Origin: Penelope pileata
Lineage: Eukaryota > Chordata > Aves > Galliformes > Cracidae
Length of the DNA stretch: 64,000 bases
Reading direction: 5' to 3'
Assembly: GCA_013396635.1 (NCBI GenBank)
Contig: WBMW01001305.1
Span: forward strand, 1,166,201 to 1,230,200
Every line of letters starts with the position of its first letter. Position 1 is the first letter of the stretch. The position numbers and the translations under genes were made by a program. The notes beneath the pieces were generated by a model that saw only the letters and a program-made list of their open reading frames with translations, was not told the DNA's origin and ran no database searches. Positions 24,601 to 38,300 of this stretch are shown here, piece by piece.

Positions 24601-27600
24601 AGAGAATTAGTCTCCCTGAAGCTTCCACCATATTTATTCCTTCTCTGGGTCAGCACAGGGAATAGCTAAGAAGCCTTCATTGTCATTGAATTGCTTTCTT
24701 TAGTTAGTAGTGTCTTCATGGCATTGAGGAAGCGATGTTTAAAGGGAGAGGATTGTTAGCCTTAAATATTTTAGGCATTAGACTGTGAGGAAAATATCTA
24801 CTGTCACAGCAGACAGTCACAAAATTGTAAGACAAATGTGACAAGTGTATTGCATCACTGTCCGTGTAAAGATTTCAGTAGTTTATAATTACAATCCCTT
24901 ATCCTAAGAAAAAATCCAAGCACCTTAAGAAAAATCTGAAGTCTTGATGTGTCAAGATGAGTGCAGAAACGCTTGCTCAGCATGCTGTGACTGTTCCTGT
25001 TCAGCATTCCTGTCCTTCCTTACTGCTGTATCACATCCCTCTATGAGACAAGAAAGGATTACTAAAGTAATTATTAGTTAATAAATCATGAGAATTTAGC
25101 TACGAATTAATGCCTGTTGCACTCTCTGAATATGGATATAGCTGCTGGCCTTTCAATTTAGATACACTCAGTTTTATGACAATTTAGGAATAGCGCATGA
25201 CAATTTAAAGTCATAGTGTGAAGCCTGTCTTTCGTTAGCATGCCTGAAAGCTGATGGTGCCCAGGTTCGTGGCAGTGACCAGCCCATTTCAACTGCCTGA
25301 ATGGGGTTGATTTCAGGAGCTGTGACTTTCAACCTGTTCTGCTCTGTGTGCAGCCTATCTGATCCCACAGTGGAGATGTACAAACCTCAGAGGTTTCCCA
25401 AAGTTAAGGCTGTGGAAAGAGAATGGCATTTCTTGTTCATGTATTAGAAAATACTGATTTCTCTGTTTGCCTACTTTGTATCTCGTTCACCTAGATTTAA
25501 AAACAAAAACAGATTTTGTTTCTATGTTAAGTTTCAGGGCAGGTTTGATGAGAAATTGAACATTCTTTCAAATGCAATCCAAATGCAGCGGATTTTTTTA
25601 ATCAAAAGCATTTTAAAGGCTGTTTGTGTCATGTGTGGCACTGATCAAAAAAACCCTGAAGCCAGAAACATGATTACTGATTTTTATATGAAAAAAGCCT
25701 ATTATTTGTTACTGTGAAGAATAAATGACAGTTGTCAGCTAACATAAGAAATTTTCAGTTCTGAATTGCTGCTCATTTATATTAATTGTATACATTTATA
25801 TTCAAATGCATATATACATATAACTTATCCTCTTTTTAGATATGTATTTTCAGTATGTGAAAGGTGACAGTACTATTTCATTTAGAAAGACTAAACTTCC
25901 TGTGTCCTTATTCTCTCCTGTTCACTGAATTGATATGGATTTGGCTTTAACCTCTCTAAGCACAGTTCAGATGCACAGAGGAAATTCAGGTCTACCTAAC
26001 AGGGTACCTCTGTTTCCTGTGATGTTGGTGTTCTGGGACAGGCAGAGAGCAAAAAAACTGTTAACAAAAGCTAAAGCAGACCTCCAAGAAGAAGAGTGAG
26101 GTCTCAGGGCATACTCAAAGTTGAAAGCAAAAATCAGAGATCTTACCTCACATATTATCTATATTTTTCTGACCGCTACCTCCTAGGGTTGAGTCCTTTG
26201 GCAGGATTTTACTGAAAGGTAATTTTTAATATTATTTCACCTATTCTGATTATTTTATTGTCAGATGGTAATAGGTAGTGTAAAAAAGAATAGCTTTACT
26301 CACAGGGTGTGTTACCAGTTTGATTTCCAGCACATCTCAAACTCTAGGATGTTTTTATTTTTTGCTGCATCTGCAGGCAAGGTATTGCTGGTAGTGTTTT
26401 TCATTTAGCTTAACACAGCTGAGCGTTCTGAATAACAGCAGCCTTAATAATAAATAGTAGTTACATAGCATCTTCCATCAGAGTATTTGGAAGAGTTGTA
26501 AACATGTTATTTAGACCTTTCAGCTTTCTTTGTGATGTTGCAAATATTTTTATCCCCATTTTATAGATGAATAATACAAGTACAGTTAAACCTGGGAGCC
26601 AGTAAAGTCACAAAGGGAAGGGAAATTGTCATATCGCTTAAGTATTTTTTTTAGCCATTGAGTTTGTACTTAGCTCTTTTTCTCAGATTTGGTCTTCCAC
26701 TGTCTTAAAAGTTCATCTTACAAAGTCTTGTATGATAGTAAAGGAGTAATTCGAATGGGTTATAAATGAAGCTGTTGATTACTTACAGCTTGCTGAATTT
26801 AGTATAAGACAAAATGTTACACCTCAGATACTTTTTTCCACATTTTCCATTTGCATATGACCATTATTTTGTCCCTAAACATTTTCAGCAGCTTTCTTTT
26901 TCTTTACCTCAGCTACAAAAATTTCTGGTCCTATCTGGAACAGAAAATTTAACATTTTCTTACCATAAGAGTTAAATCTATTCTAAACAGAAGCATCCTG
27001 AATACTTAATTGTCCAGTAGCATCAGTTGACGTTTGGAAACTCAGTCCTTTTATGTATCTATATTATCATTGTGATAAGCCCTCTAAGAAACTGAGACCA
27101 GATTGGGAAGGTTTTGCTGTGGTGCCCCACCAGTTCTTTCTTCTTTGGGTTAAGCCTTTCCATGGTCATTAAATATTTTAATAACTTTTTCACAGCAATT
27201 TTTAAAACAGCATTAGCATTTAATTTTTAGGAAAGTTTTTTTTTAAGTGACTCCTAATTACTATTTTCTGAACCAGTATTTTTAGTGTGTGATAAATATA
27301 TTTGTGGGTGAAGGGAAGGAAGAAAAGAGGGAATAGTCCTAGCACTGAAAAAATGAATTAAAAGATGTTTTCTCAATTCACTTTTAATCTCAATGCTTAA
27401 CATGTTATATGGGGAGAAGGGAGGGAGTGACTAGAGTATTTACATAACTTTTTTTAAATGTATTTTTGAATTTCTTGATTTAAGACAGAAAACACACAGA
27501 TAGAGTGAACAGAAGATCAAAAGATCAGAAAACCCCTGATTTTATTTCAGCCAGTGTAAAATGTTTTTCCTTTTGTTTGTCTAAGCCACTATTTTGCTCT

Positions 27601-30600
27601 GGTTTAGGAGCAGCAAAGTTCTACCAGGAAGACCAGGCTTCATCCTTGGACTCCTGCACTCAGTTAGATGAGTTCTTGTGAGTTAGCCTTCTTAAGTGAA
27701 AACCTGACTGAAAGCAGCCTCTGCCCCAGCATAGGGCTCCCAGGTTGGTGGTGCTTCAGCCAGCTCCTTCTCTCTGACGAGGTCAGAATACAGCAAAATT
27801 GTTTGTGTTTGCACACAAGATAGATAGATGAGCCAGTCAGTAAAGATGTAGGGCTGTGCTTCTCAAGTTGCTTCTTAGGCAAGAAGATTAATGCATTTCT
27901 TGCTCTAAAAAAAAAGTAAGATTTAATTAAGTAGGTGAAGAGAGAGTGTATTTGAGCATACCATTGTCACTTCTAGTGCCTGTACTTCAGTGACATGTTG
28001 AAAATCTGAAGAGGAGTCAGACAAAAAACTAACAAATGAATCAAGACTTTTATAGGGAGAGGAATTCAACTTATTTGGTTTATCAAAGAGAAGGTTAAAT
28101 GCTGATCTGATTGCAGTGTACAAGTGCCTACGCATTCAGACATTAGGGTGCCCTTTAATCTAATTGAGTGAGGCACAACTAGATTGAGTGCTTTGTAACA
28201 GACACAGCAAGATGTGGATGTTAGCTGTGGGAATACTCAATCATTAGCATCACTTGCCAGTGGTGTAAATTTATCTTAGCTGGAAACTCTTAAATCAAGG
28301 TTTGTTTGTTTTCCCCCCTAAAATTTAGACTCTGGTTGTCCACACATTATCAGATTTTGTAATAGGAAGGGCTGTTTCTCTCCACTGTGTGAAACTGCCA
28401 TGCAGTTTTTAGGAAATCAGATGTAGTGGTTCCTTCTAAACTAAAACCAAATCTCTAAATTGCTGTAGACGTTGCTTTCAGTACTCAGTGTGATTGCAGA
28501 TATAAGCACAGATAGGGAATTGAGAATCGTCCCTTTTCATTTTCCTGTGCAAGCTAGATTTTAAAGGAGAACATACAAGAGGGTAGTACACTAAAAGACT
28601 CTGCATTATGCTACGGGAATAGACATAAAGTCGGAAGGGGAACCTAAGTGCTGCTGGCAGGAGACAGAAAATCAGTGTCCCAAGTCCAGGTTTCCAGCCC
28701 TGCAGCTTTGTTGGCAAAAATAATGTAGAACTTTCAAAAATAAAATTATTTTTGTAGTAACCTCTAAAAGGAAATTGATAGAGCTGAGTTTATTAATATT
28801 TCATCTCTTTAAAGACATAAAAGGTTGTTCCCAGCTCTGGAAGCCCTTTTGGTTTTCACGTACTAAAAATGATGTAGAAATGTAAACTCCAAAGATTTCT
28901 CTTTCCTTTTTTTTAAAACACTGATCTATTGCAGTAACTCTTCATTGGTATCTGCAGTATCTGACATGTTAGCAAGTGAATCACAGCAAGATTTTTGTTT
29001 TGCTTTAAAATACCTTTGGGCTGATTTCCCTGACTACTGGTAGTGTGCGGAGGTCATGGCTCTCACAGCCACCATTTTCCTCAGGGAAGCTGTAGCTTGC
29101 TGCCAAATTGATCAAGATGTGGAGAGACAAACAGTGAGGATCTGTGTTCAGGGAGGTTTGTGTTCAGAGTACAGTGTTGTTCCTGTATTTTGGGAACCAT
29201 GTGGGGAGAAAGGGAGATATTAGTCCCCGAGGTCTGACTTGCCTCAATGGATGCAAGAAGTGCAGGCTTATGTATTTCTGCACTTGGGGAAAGGCATCTA
29301 CTGAGAATTTTTTTTTTAATTAAAAAATAAAAATAAAAAACAGACATACTGTTGGAGGGACATTCATGTAAAATCATTGACTCATCCCAGCCTGAGTATG
29401 GGTGGGTTTGACTTCAGTAAGATCCAAATTTTACACTGTATTCAAATGCATGATGTGCAAGAACAGTAAGGGAGCCTGTGGATGTTAATCAAAAAAATGT
29501 GTTAAGAGCCACTCTCTGTTAGAGTACAGGATTATGGCCAAAAAATATTATGTTGCGGGTTCATTATTCTTTCTGATTAAATATTTGTATGAGTCTCTGA
29601 ATTAGCTGTGGAGAATCTGGAAAGAGCTCTCTTCTATCTCAGCCATTGATCATTTACATCTGCTTGATTTTTTTGAACCCCCAAATATTGCAATGAGCAT
29701 TGAGATAGAAATGTGGGGAGGTGGTGTTTGGAGACCTGCATGCTCACCATATGGAGGTACATCTCTGGGAATGTACTCTGTTAGGTGAGCAGAGCTGAAA
29801 CATGGACAGTGTTGACAGAGTTCCCATAAGAAAAGTCAGTGGTGTGCATCAGTGGAGCCACCTTGCGTGTTCCTAGTAATGCAAAATCAGCAAGGAAATG
29901 TGAAACAGCATAGTGTTCACTTGAACAGTAAATTTCCATGACCATTAGCCCAGTGGGAAATATATTCTCTGTTGTGACAAAAGCAGCATGAGCATGGAGA
30001 GAACAGATTCTTGCCAGTCTGGGCTTGCCAAGCATGTCCAATGTTGCGCTGGAACATTTCTGATTTTAAACATTTCTGAGCATTTTAAATATGCGCTCTG
30101 TTGAATATGGCTATTTACTTCCATATCTGCCTTATGCACCATTCTAGTAGAAGGCTGTGTGTATATAGCAGAACTTAGAGTGAGCTTCAGTGGATCACTG
30201 TTCTGTTTGATGGCAACCTGCTCAGCTTTTCTGACAGTTGGGTCACAAACACAGACTGAGTCTGTGTCAGCCATGACCTCATGATCAAGAAAGGCGTTGG
30301 GAAGATCTGATGTGCAGGATGTTTGCTGCTGTTTGCCTAGGTACTTGCTTATAGTAATGATTTTTAAAAAGGCACACACATAAAGGGGATTGTCCAGTGG
30401 TTTGGAAAAATCCTGGAACTTAATTTAGCTGCTGTCTTGTATTGATAATTTATATATGCCACTGTTTTCTCGCCTTGATTGCCAGAGGGAAGCACTAGAT
30501 TATATTATCAGTTTATTCCACATACGGTTTAAAATTTTGTTTTATGAGAGTAAAACAGCACGGTATGCCTTAGGGCCACTCTCAGTGTTTGTACAGAAGT

Positions 30601-32947
30601 TTCTTAATGACCAGTGGATAAGTGATACTCCATTAAATCTCGCATAGCCACCAATCAATATTCTGGTACAAATGCTTCTTTAACAGACAGCTCTAGATTT
30701 GACCTGAAAGTTGTTATGATAAGAGGTAACTGAATGGAGGGCATAAATTCCCAGTCACAAATTTAACCTTTACTCTGATGTGGAGATCACTGAATTCCAA
30801 TGCCATGAATCAGAAGTTTTATTGCTGCTGTTATGAGAAGACAGCTTTAGGGTGCTGATTTTTGTTGGAGTCACGGCAATAGCATGTATGACACTTGTTT
30901 AGTGTGCAATAATAGCTAAGTGGATTAGGAGCAGAATGAAAGCTTAGAAGCTAGATAATTGGGTAGAAATGGCAAATGTAGATCAGTGCACCATCACAAG
31001 TGCAGATGTCTAACCCACAATTTAGCCTTGCTACTGTATCACTAGACTGCCTGTTATCACCTGAATACTAAGCAAGCGCCAGAATCTTCAGCTCAGATAA
31101 ACATGTGTGTTTATCCAAACTTTTAAACCAAAGGTTTTTCATGGAGCCCCTTAACAAAGATTTTGAAAAAAACTGAGTAACCTGGCATAAGAGTGTTCCT
31201 GCACGCCAAAAAGATACTTGAGAGGTGAGCTGAGAAAGTTTGTTTATGTTGCAGTTCTCCGTTCTAGTATGAACAAAGACCAAAAAATTGTGAAAGACTG
31301 TAATGAGACAGAGGAGCTAGACATAAATGGCTGGTGAAATTCCATCTAGATAAATGTAAAGAGATTTACATGGAAAGAAAATTTCACAGAACTTCACACA
31401 CAAAATAATGTGCTATGAATTGGCTACTGACACTTGAGAGTGGGATCTTAGGTTTATTATAGGTGATTTCATGAAAACGTCAGCTCTGAGTTCCGTACTG
31501 ATCCACCCTGAGTATTATATATGGTTCCTATCCATCTCTAAGAAATGCGTCATAGAATTTGTACAAATATGGTAGATTTGAGAAGGCCAACAAAGATACT
31601 TCAAAGAGTGGGACAACTTCCGTGTGTAGAATGAGCAAGATGAAGTTAACTTCATATGTGGTACAGGTCTTAAAAAACTGAGTTGCACGGAGCTAAGCTT
31701 AAAGAAGAAAAAATCTTTCTTGGCAGCAGTGGATTGTAGGGAACAGAGCTCAATGCCAAGTGTGGAGTTTTCCTGATGTTCAGGGGATGCCTAGGGAAGC
31801 GTATGGAAAAGTCACTTGGATTTGCCAAATACATTGAAAGTATACCTAGTTCTACAAAATTTCTGGTGTGAAAAAATATGTGGATCATATGAAAATAGTT
31901 GGGGGAAATGCTATGTATATTCATGCTGCTCTTGTTCTGTTGCTGACTAAATATGGCTGTTGGGGGCAGGAGTAGGGGAGCAAAAGGGTAGGCAAGGTGG
32001 AGGTGCAGTAGAATTTGCACTGTCACTGTCACCAACATCAGTGGTTGTGGATGTCACTCATGTTTGCATATTCTGAAATTGGAAAATAGAAGTAGTAGGA
32101 GAAGATTACTGGTGAAACCTGTCCAGATTCTGCAATCCTTACTCGATGTAATAGTTCAGGTGGTTTTACGGAGACTCATTGCAAAATGATAGTATATTCA
32201 ACTTTGTTGGAAAGACATCTTTAAATTTAACTTTTTATTAAATGAACTGAAATAGGAGAACAAAACTAAAAGGTTGTTAAACTTGGTTATGGTTACCAGG
32301 CCATTTATTTATTCATTAATTCTTATATTATAACATAAACAGCATAGTGCAAATTTTTCTTTGCATTTGTGGTGGCTGTTTAGTTGCAGTTATTATTTTT
32401 AGAATAAACCAGTTTTGTAGAACTGGTTTTTAAACACTGGTGCTCTCAACTGCGCCAAGTGTGCTGCGTCATTTCCTAATATATACCTCAATAAATACTT
32501 TGCTCCCTCCCTCTCTGCAATGAAGAGGATAATTTGTTTTAGAGATCTGAGATCAGTTTACCCTGCAGCATTAATCTTCTAACGGACAGAGAGTTGTTTT
32601 TTCAGTATGCTGTAATCTACCCTAGTTTCTGATATATTTAAAACCTATTAATTGTTAATGTTGCGCTTCTTGAATTCTAATCGTGACCAGACTATGTGCT
32701 GGGCTTGTGTTTGGGCAGGATCTGTAACCGCTCCCATGGCAGCCCAAGGGGCACTTTCTGGAGGCAGCGCAAGCTGAGCTATTTGGGAGAGTTTGTCCTT
32801 GTGCTGCTGCATCTGTTTGAAACCAGGACTTTGGGCATAGTCTGCCTCGTGTGTTTTTGAACTGATGACTGCTAATGCTAGCGCTGTGGATTGCTGTCTG
32901 GAACACACAGAGGAATCATTGAGCATTGCTTCATTTGCCCTTTTTCC

Positions 32948-32969
32948 TTTTTTTTTTTTTTTTTTTTTT
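32948..32969. repeat. T22 homopolymer tract
   Basis: Twenty-two consecutive T residues in the A-B intron. It is simple sequence and a likely length-variable site. Confidence 0.9.
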
Positions 32970-33643
32970 AAATCAGGACTGCAGACACTAGTGGGTATTT
33001 TTGCTGTTTCTTCTCACTGATCTCAGACACTTCAAATGGTTGAGGTACTTTTCAGCATTACTGTCTTGTTCTAGATGATGTGATCTACCGATTAATAGTT
33101 AAGTTGAAAAGCAAAACATGCTCAATTTAAGGAGTAAAAATATGCTGTTTTCTAATGATAGAGCAATCTAGTGATCTTTTACTATATTTACAAATTTCAT
33201 AGTATATATGGACTGGCAAATCTGTTATAAAATGAATGCTGAAAACCTTTTAATCTGCATGTATAATTGTGCTGTGTTATTCAGGGGAATGCAGTAAGTG
33301 GTACAAGTAAAAACCAGATTTTTTTATTATATGTTAAACTGCTAAAACTTTGAACTGTAATTATATTACAGAAGCAGAGGATACAGGAAATAATTATTTG
33401 AGTTTTTATTTTAGACTTGATCATGTTAATTGTAACAACATCATAGTTTCATTAATAAACCAGTAGTTCATTCAAAATGACATTTTTACTTTTGTAACTA
33501 TTTCTCTTAATATGTTACCTCTGTGTCAAGGAAATGCAGAATTTATTGACAAAAGTTGATTAAAAATTCTTAGTAATAACATTTACAAACCCATGCATTT
33601 GGCTTAAGAGGAATCTGACAGGAAACCTGTCTAGCCTCAGTCC

Positions 33644-33660
33644 AAAAAAAAAAAAAAAAA
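33644..33660. repeat. A17 homopolymer tract
   Basis: Seventeen consecutive A residues in the A-B intron, with no recognised transposon body beside it. Confidence 0.9.
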
Positions 33661-34122
33661 TTAGTAAGAGTTGATTAATAATGATAATGGATTACTGGAG
33701 AATCTCTTCTTAGGTAGATATGATGCAAAAGTTTTTTCTTAAATTTATGAGTTTGTACATATGCATACATTCAGAGAAAATAATCATTAGTGCAGGTTTC
33801 TCTGGAAGCATGCTTTTGTACCAAGGGAAAATTACAGTCTTGATCCTCAGGTTCAGGAGCTCTGGAAGCAGCTAACTTACAATTATAATTCTTTAACTAA
33901 TTAATCATTAACTTCAACTTTTCTTGCTTCCTTTTGTAGATCAGCTTAGTATCAAATATGTGATCTGTATCATCCAGTATTAAACAGTCAGGTTTGTTTT
34001 TTTCAGATAATAATACAAAGGAAAAATCATTACAGTGACTGCAAAACAAGTTTTGAAAGAAAAAAATTTATAGCAAGTTGAACTATCACGTGCTAGCTTA
34101 AAAACAAGGTTGGGAAATAAGC

Positions 34123-34139
34123 TTTTTTTTTTTTTTTTT
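34123..34139. repeat. T17 homopolymer tract
   Basis: Seventeen consecutive T residues about 85 bp before the CR1 fragment at 34.2 kb. There is no clear structural link to that fragment. Confidence 0.9.
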
Positions 34140-34222
34140 GTAGATTGCCATTTTCCTTCTCTCTTCTTCAGAATCCGTTTCATGTCTTAAATAAGTATGG
34201 AGGACCACACATACACAGGCAC

Positions 34223-34303
34223 TCATAGGATGATGGTGGTTGGAAAGGACCTCAGAGATCATATGGTCCAACCTCCTGCTTGGAGCAGGGTCAGCTGGGA
34301 GAT
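34223..34303 (-). mobile_element. Short CR1 LINE fragment
   Basis: About 80 bp with the CR1-type series TCATAGGATGATGG, GGTTGGAAAGGACCTCAGAG, ATCATATGGTCCAACC and CTTGGAGCAGGGTCA, in the same inverted orientation as the other two copies. It is heavily truncated, with approximate ends. It lies about 0.9 kb upstream of exon B. Confidence 0.85.
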
Positions 34304-35209
34304 TGGTCCAGTTATATTGTTTTATGTGAATTGAAAAAATATTTGAATCAATGAATTTGAGTCAATAGATTGATTTTAACCTTCATCCATACTGCATCAT
34401 GAACATTACACTTAATCGAGACCTCACTGCAATAGCAGTTGTAACTTCCAGTGCTGTTCCCTGGCTGTCATAGTGTTATCAGTGCTCTCAGAGGTCTTGA
34501 GGATATTCTAAACTGATGACTAGCAGCAGTCCTGATATTTAGCACAGATTTAATCTCTTTCAGTTTGTGAACATGTTCAGGCAAATTTAGGATTAATATA
34601 TTCCCTGCTTCACTTATCTTAAATTTTTCAGTGTCAAAATGTTTTCTGAAGTGTGGTAACTTTGGTACCCTTTCCTGGTGCCAACACATCCTGCCCTGAA
34701 CTTGTCTTACCACAGGCTCTGTCTGTTTGAGGATTTCGAAAATTTTCCTAGCAAGCAATGTTTCTAATGGAGCCTGCAAAGGACTTCTTCTCACCAAGAA
34801 GTCTCCAGGAGGAGAGAGATAGATGACCCTGATTTGTTAGGGATCAAAAGTGTTTTTTCATAATGTCTGTTGAATCACTAGGTGATACAAGCAGGCTTCT
34901 TTCAGGGGGCTCTTTGCAATTCAGATGTGACAGCAGAGCCTTGAGAGCAAGGAGGATGTGCAGGATTTGAGGAAGGAATATTTGGTAGCTCAGGGGTAGC
35001 AGCTGCAGTGGAGCTGCCTTTTTTGCATATGTTCTGACAGAATACCAATTCTCCAACCTGTGTTAAATCTAATTATTACGAGGGCTGAAATGATTTCCTT
35101 TTGTTTATCTCAAAAATTAAAGAATAGGCTTCCAGCATAAACTTGGTGGTTTTTATTCCTTTACTATATGCTGTGAGAAGTTGTAAATGGACTCTTGTTT
35201 GTTTTCCAG

Positions 35210-35320
35210 ATGGATCCTGTGCAAAAAGCAGTCATAAACCATACTTTTGGAGTGTCCATTCCCCCAAAGAAGAAACAAGTCATTTCCTGTAATGTCTGCC
35301 AGCTTCGCTTTAACTCTGAT
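35210..35320 (+). CDS. ZNF385B: ZNF385B coding exon B (first half of C2H2 zinc finger)
   Basis: A 111-bp, 37-codon exon between a strong TTTGTTTTCCAG acceptor and a GTGAGT donor, in phase 0 at both ends. It encodes MDPVQKAVINHTFGV, then SIPPKKKQVISCNVCQLRF and ends NSD. The two cysteines (CNVC) are the first zinc ligands. The two histidines come from exon C, giving C-x2-C-x12-H-x5-H, the spacing of the U1/matrin-type C2H2 fingers of the ZNF385 family, which are associated with RNA or DNA binding. The SIPPKKKQ variant separates ZNF385B from ZNF385D, where I recall PLPHRRKQ. PPKKKQ is also a basic, nuclear-localisation-like patch. The exon starts exactly on an ATG, so it could also supply an internal start. 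A T20 tract lies 14 bases beyond the donor. Confidence 0.93.
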
Positions 35321-35334
35321 GTGAGTATTGACTC

Positions 35335-35354
35335 TTTTTTTTTTTTTTTTTTTT
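35335..35354 (+). promoter_or_regulatory. U20 tract just inside the exon B donor
   Basis: Twenty T residues begin 14 bases downstream of the exon-intron boundary. U-rich sequence directly after a 5' splice site is the known binding context for TIA1-type splicing factors that help U1 recruitment. Here the donor itself is already strong, so the tract may simply be a neutral microsatellite. Confidence 0.45.
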
Positions 35355-38300
35355 AAGCACAATAGGTATAATTAATCTAAGCCTCTGCTGGGCTTGTATT
35401 TTGTCTGCTGGAGGTCTGGATCTGACTACTGCCTTACATCTTTGTTCTGGGATTTGAGGAGCAGACTGTACCTTTTTCTCAATTTTAGGACACTAACTCT
35501 TTAAACGTGATTTGCAGTCGACTGTATACTACCTCAGCAGCACCTCTGTACTTCCAGATATAGAGACTGCCATGATATCCAACGCTACAACCGTTGACGA
35601 TATCCCATGTGACAGTCCAGTAACCTTCAAGAGGGAGCAGACAGAAAAACTGTGTTCTCTTAATGTCATACCCACTTTTCTTTCAAAAGACATCTTTTTC
35701 CTGTTGTTACTATGTCCTTTCTGATAACGTTTCTGATTTCTTAATAAAGTCACCATTTCAGTAACTTTCAGTTGTAATGATTGTTTACTTCTAGCTGTCT
35801 TTTGAGCACGATAAAGTTCAAAGAAGCTGTTTCCTGAAGAGTAACTCAAAGGAAAAAAAAAAAAGCACATTGATACGTCTAAAATACACATCTAGCTAGT
35901 TTTTCCCAATCTGCATCAAAATTAAAGAAGTTCAAAAATGTTAACAATTCATAAAAATTGTTTTAGAAAACTATGGCCTTTGACACTTGAAAAATATATA
36001 TTTCTTCTTAGAGACTTTGCTAATGTTATTAAGCTAATAAAAAAATTTCAGATATTTTGTTGTAAGAACAAGTAATTCAGTGATACATTAATATTAAATA
36101 TTTTTTTTATTGCAATTTCAGTCTAAGAAATAATTTGAAGACAGCTCCTCATGGCCATTGAGTGCTTGGTGCTACTAGAGATTCCCAATAAAAGCCTATA
36201 AAATGAGTTTCTACTGCTCTGGTTTTCTCTTGCCTCTGCCATTCCTCTTTGAAGTGTCTTGTAATGTAATTTCCCCAGTTTGACTTTCTTGTCTTGGCTG
36301 GCAAGGATTTTGAAGCATTGCTGTCTTACCTTCAAGTTGATTTCTGAATCAAAACTATCATCTTCTGACAAGCTCATTAAACTTCCTTTGAAGTGGCAAT
36401 ATCTACTTAGTTAACAGATTTCAAAAGTCATTTTTTTTTTAAATTTCATTCACTTGTCTTTCCTCTTTAAGGTTAAGGTTTAAGTTTAAAAAATCTTTCT
36501 GCTCTGATTCCTGGTCCAAATACCCACTTTTACTGATTAAAACAAGAAACTACTAAAGTTTTTTAAAATTTCCTTGAGCTCTGTGAATCTGAATCTTGCT
36601 TCTGAGTTGGATGTTGTTTCCTCTGTGAAAAGGTGGCTCAACCTATTCTTGCTCTTTCCTCTCCTTCTAAGGTGTCCCTTTTGATGGCAGGTCCCATCCT
36701 TAGAGGAGTCGCAGTGACATTCAGATGGTCAAACAGTACTTCAAGGCAGACAGACTGAATCACAACTCAGTGGCAAATAAATAAATGAGCTGAGGTAGTA
36801 TATCATTTTGTACATCTGCCAACTGAGCAATTTTTCCTATCTAACTTGCTCACAAGGTAGAACAAGAAGTACGTATCGTATTCTGCTTCCATCGCAAGAG
36901 CATGTCAGATTATAGCCTTGTTTCCTCTTCTGGAGTGGCTGTACTCGGTGTTACTCTTCTTTTTAAGCATGATTAATACATGCAGTTCTAGCTATTAAAA
37001 GATACCATAAAACCTTTATGTAATAGATGGTTTTAAGAATGGATGAAGTATCACAACCATGCTCCTGATAGCAATAAAATGCAGTTCCTTATTTTGTACA
37101 GCTGCTTGTCATGACAGGACAATCATAAACAACCTGAAAATTAGATTTTTAAATTGTGCTGAGACTCTAGTGATGTTATTAATGCCAGGAAAATACTTAA
37201 ATTTAAACAAAGATTCACAAAGATTTTGTTACCAGAGCATACAGAAATATTTGGAGAACGGGAATATTTGCATAGAATAGCACTTTTGTTGTAAAAGATG
37301 TCTAGCCTTTCATTGAACTATTCAATTTCTCCTGGGAAGCTTACATAAGATTTTAAATCTTTCCTCCAGTCTTCAATCGATTCAATCTTCTGACCTTGAG
37401 GTATTCATCTATGAGCTCCCTTTCCCCCCTTGCCCCGAGTGTGAGATCCTATTTTAAATATCATTCCTCTCCCACCCCTGTGATAATCTGCATTGTCATA
37501 ATATTAATGCCCTTTCAGTTCAGCTCTGCAGACTCTTTTCTAATCACTAAATGAAGTTTTTGGTGCTTTTTTTACATGCACACATGCAAGTATTTTCTTG
37601 TAACTATTATTCCTTGAAATGCATAGTTCTTTCATAGCTTGTTGTAACTTCCTTCAGAAAAATAAAAATCTGGGCTCTTTGCTTGTATTTTTATTTTTGT
37701 TCTCTTTATAATGTGAAATTTTGCTTAGGGAATGGAAGAGTCTTAACAATCCATCCTGTATCTGTGGAATGGGGAGAAGGCAGTCAGATATCTGTGACCA
37801 TTGTATCTGCTGAATCTTTCAGTGTATCAATTCTACTGTGCAACTTCCTAAGAATGTTTTGAGACCCTTTCTGGTGGCATCAGATTATGATAACTTGCAT
37901 CAAATCATTGACTATAGCACATTATAGAATGCGATTTGCAGTTCACCCACTTCACAGTTCTGATTTCTTCCTTTGGTCTACAAGGCTGACATGCACCTTA
38001 TACTTGACAGGCAGGTTGTTCCTTTGAACGTCTTTTGACCTAAATTGCAAGCAAATGAAATAAAAATGACCAAAAAATGGCTGTTAAATGATTTTCTTAC
38101 TTTTATTTTCCTAAATGAATTTTGTTTTCATAGTGTTTGAATCTTCTGACCTGATCCTAGTAGTGGTTTGTCTATTGCATGAGTAACATACAAACCAATG
38201 AATATTCAACTGTGAGAAGAAGAAAATTGGCTTCTTTGCCTGTAATCTTTTCTTCACACTGTGTGTACTCACTGGTCTGGATCAATACAATAAAATATTT

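Larger units (their letters stand above)
18438..35209 (+). other. ZNF385B intron between exons A and B (16.8 kb)
   Basis: A phase 0 intron bounded by GTAAGT and a TTTGTTTTCCAG acceptor. It holds two CR1 fragments (24.4 and 34.2 kb), T22, A17 and T17 tracts, and a relatively GC-rich single-copy block at about 22.3-23.0 kb. A TAAT-rich stretch lies at 33.88-33.92 kb. No other exon, RNA gene or full transposon was recognised in the remainder. Confidence 0.85.

Noticed and set aside
29945..30379. 144-codon minus-strand open frame
   Set aside because: No recognised family, overlapped by another random frame, and inside an intron with no splice support.
34468..36377. Series of minus-strand open frames around exon B suggesting a processed pseudogene
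   Set aside because: Some stretches look protein-like and I considered a ribosome-biogenesis protein such as UTP14A, but the residues do not match. A single retrocopy could also not straddle the intact + strand exon.
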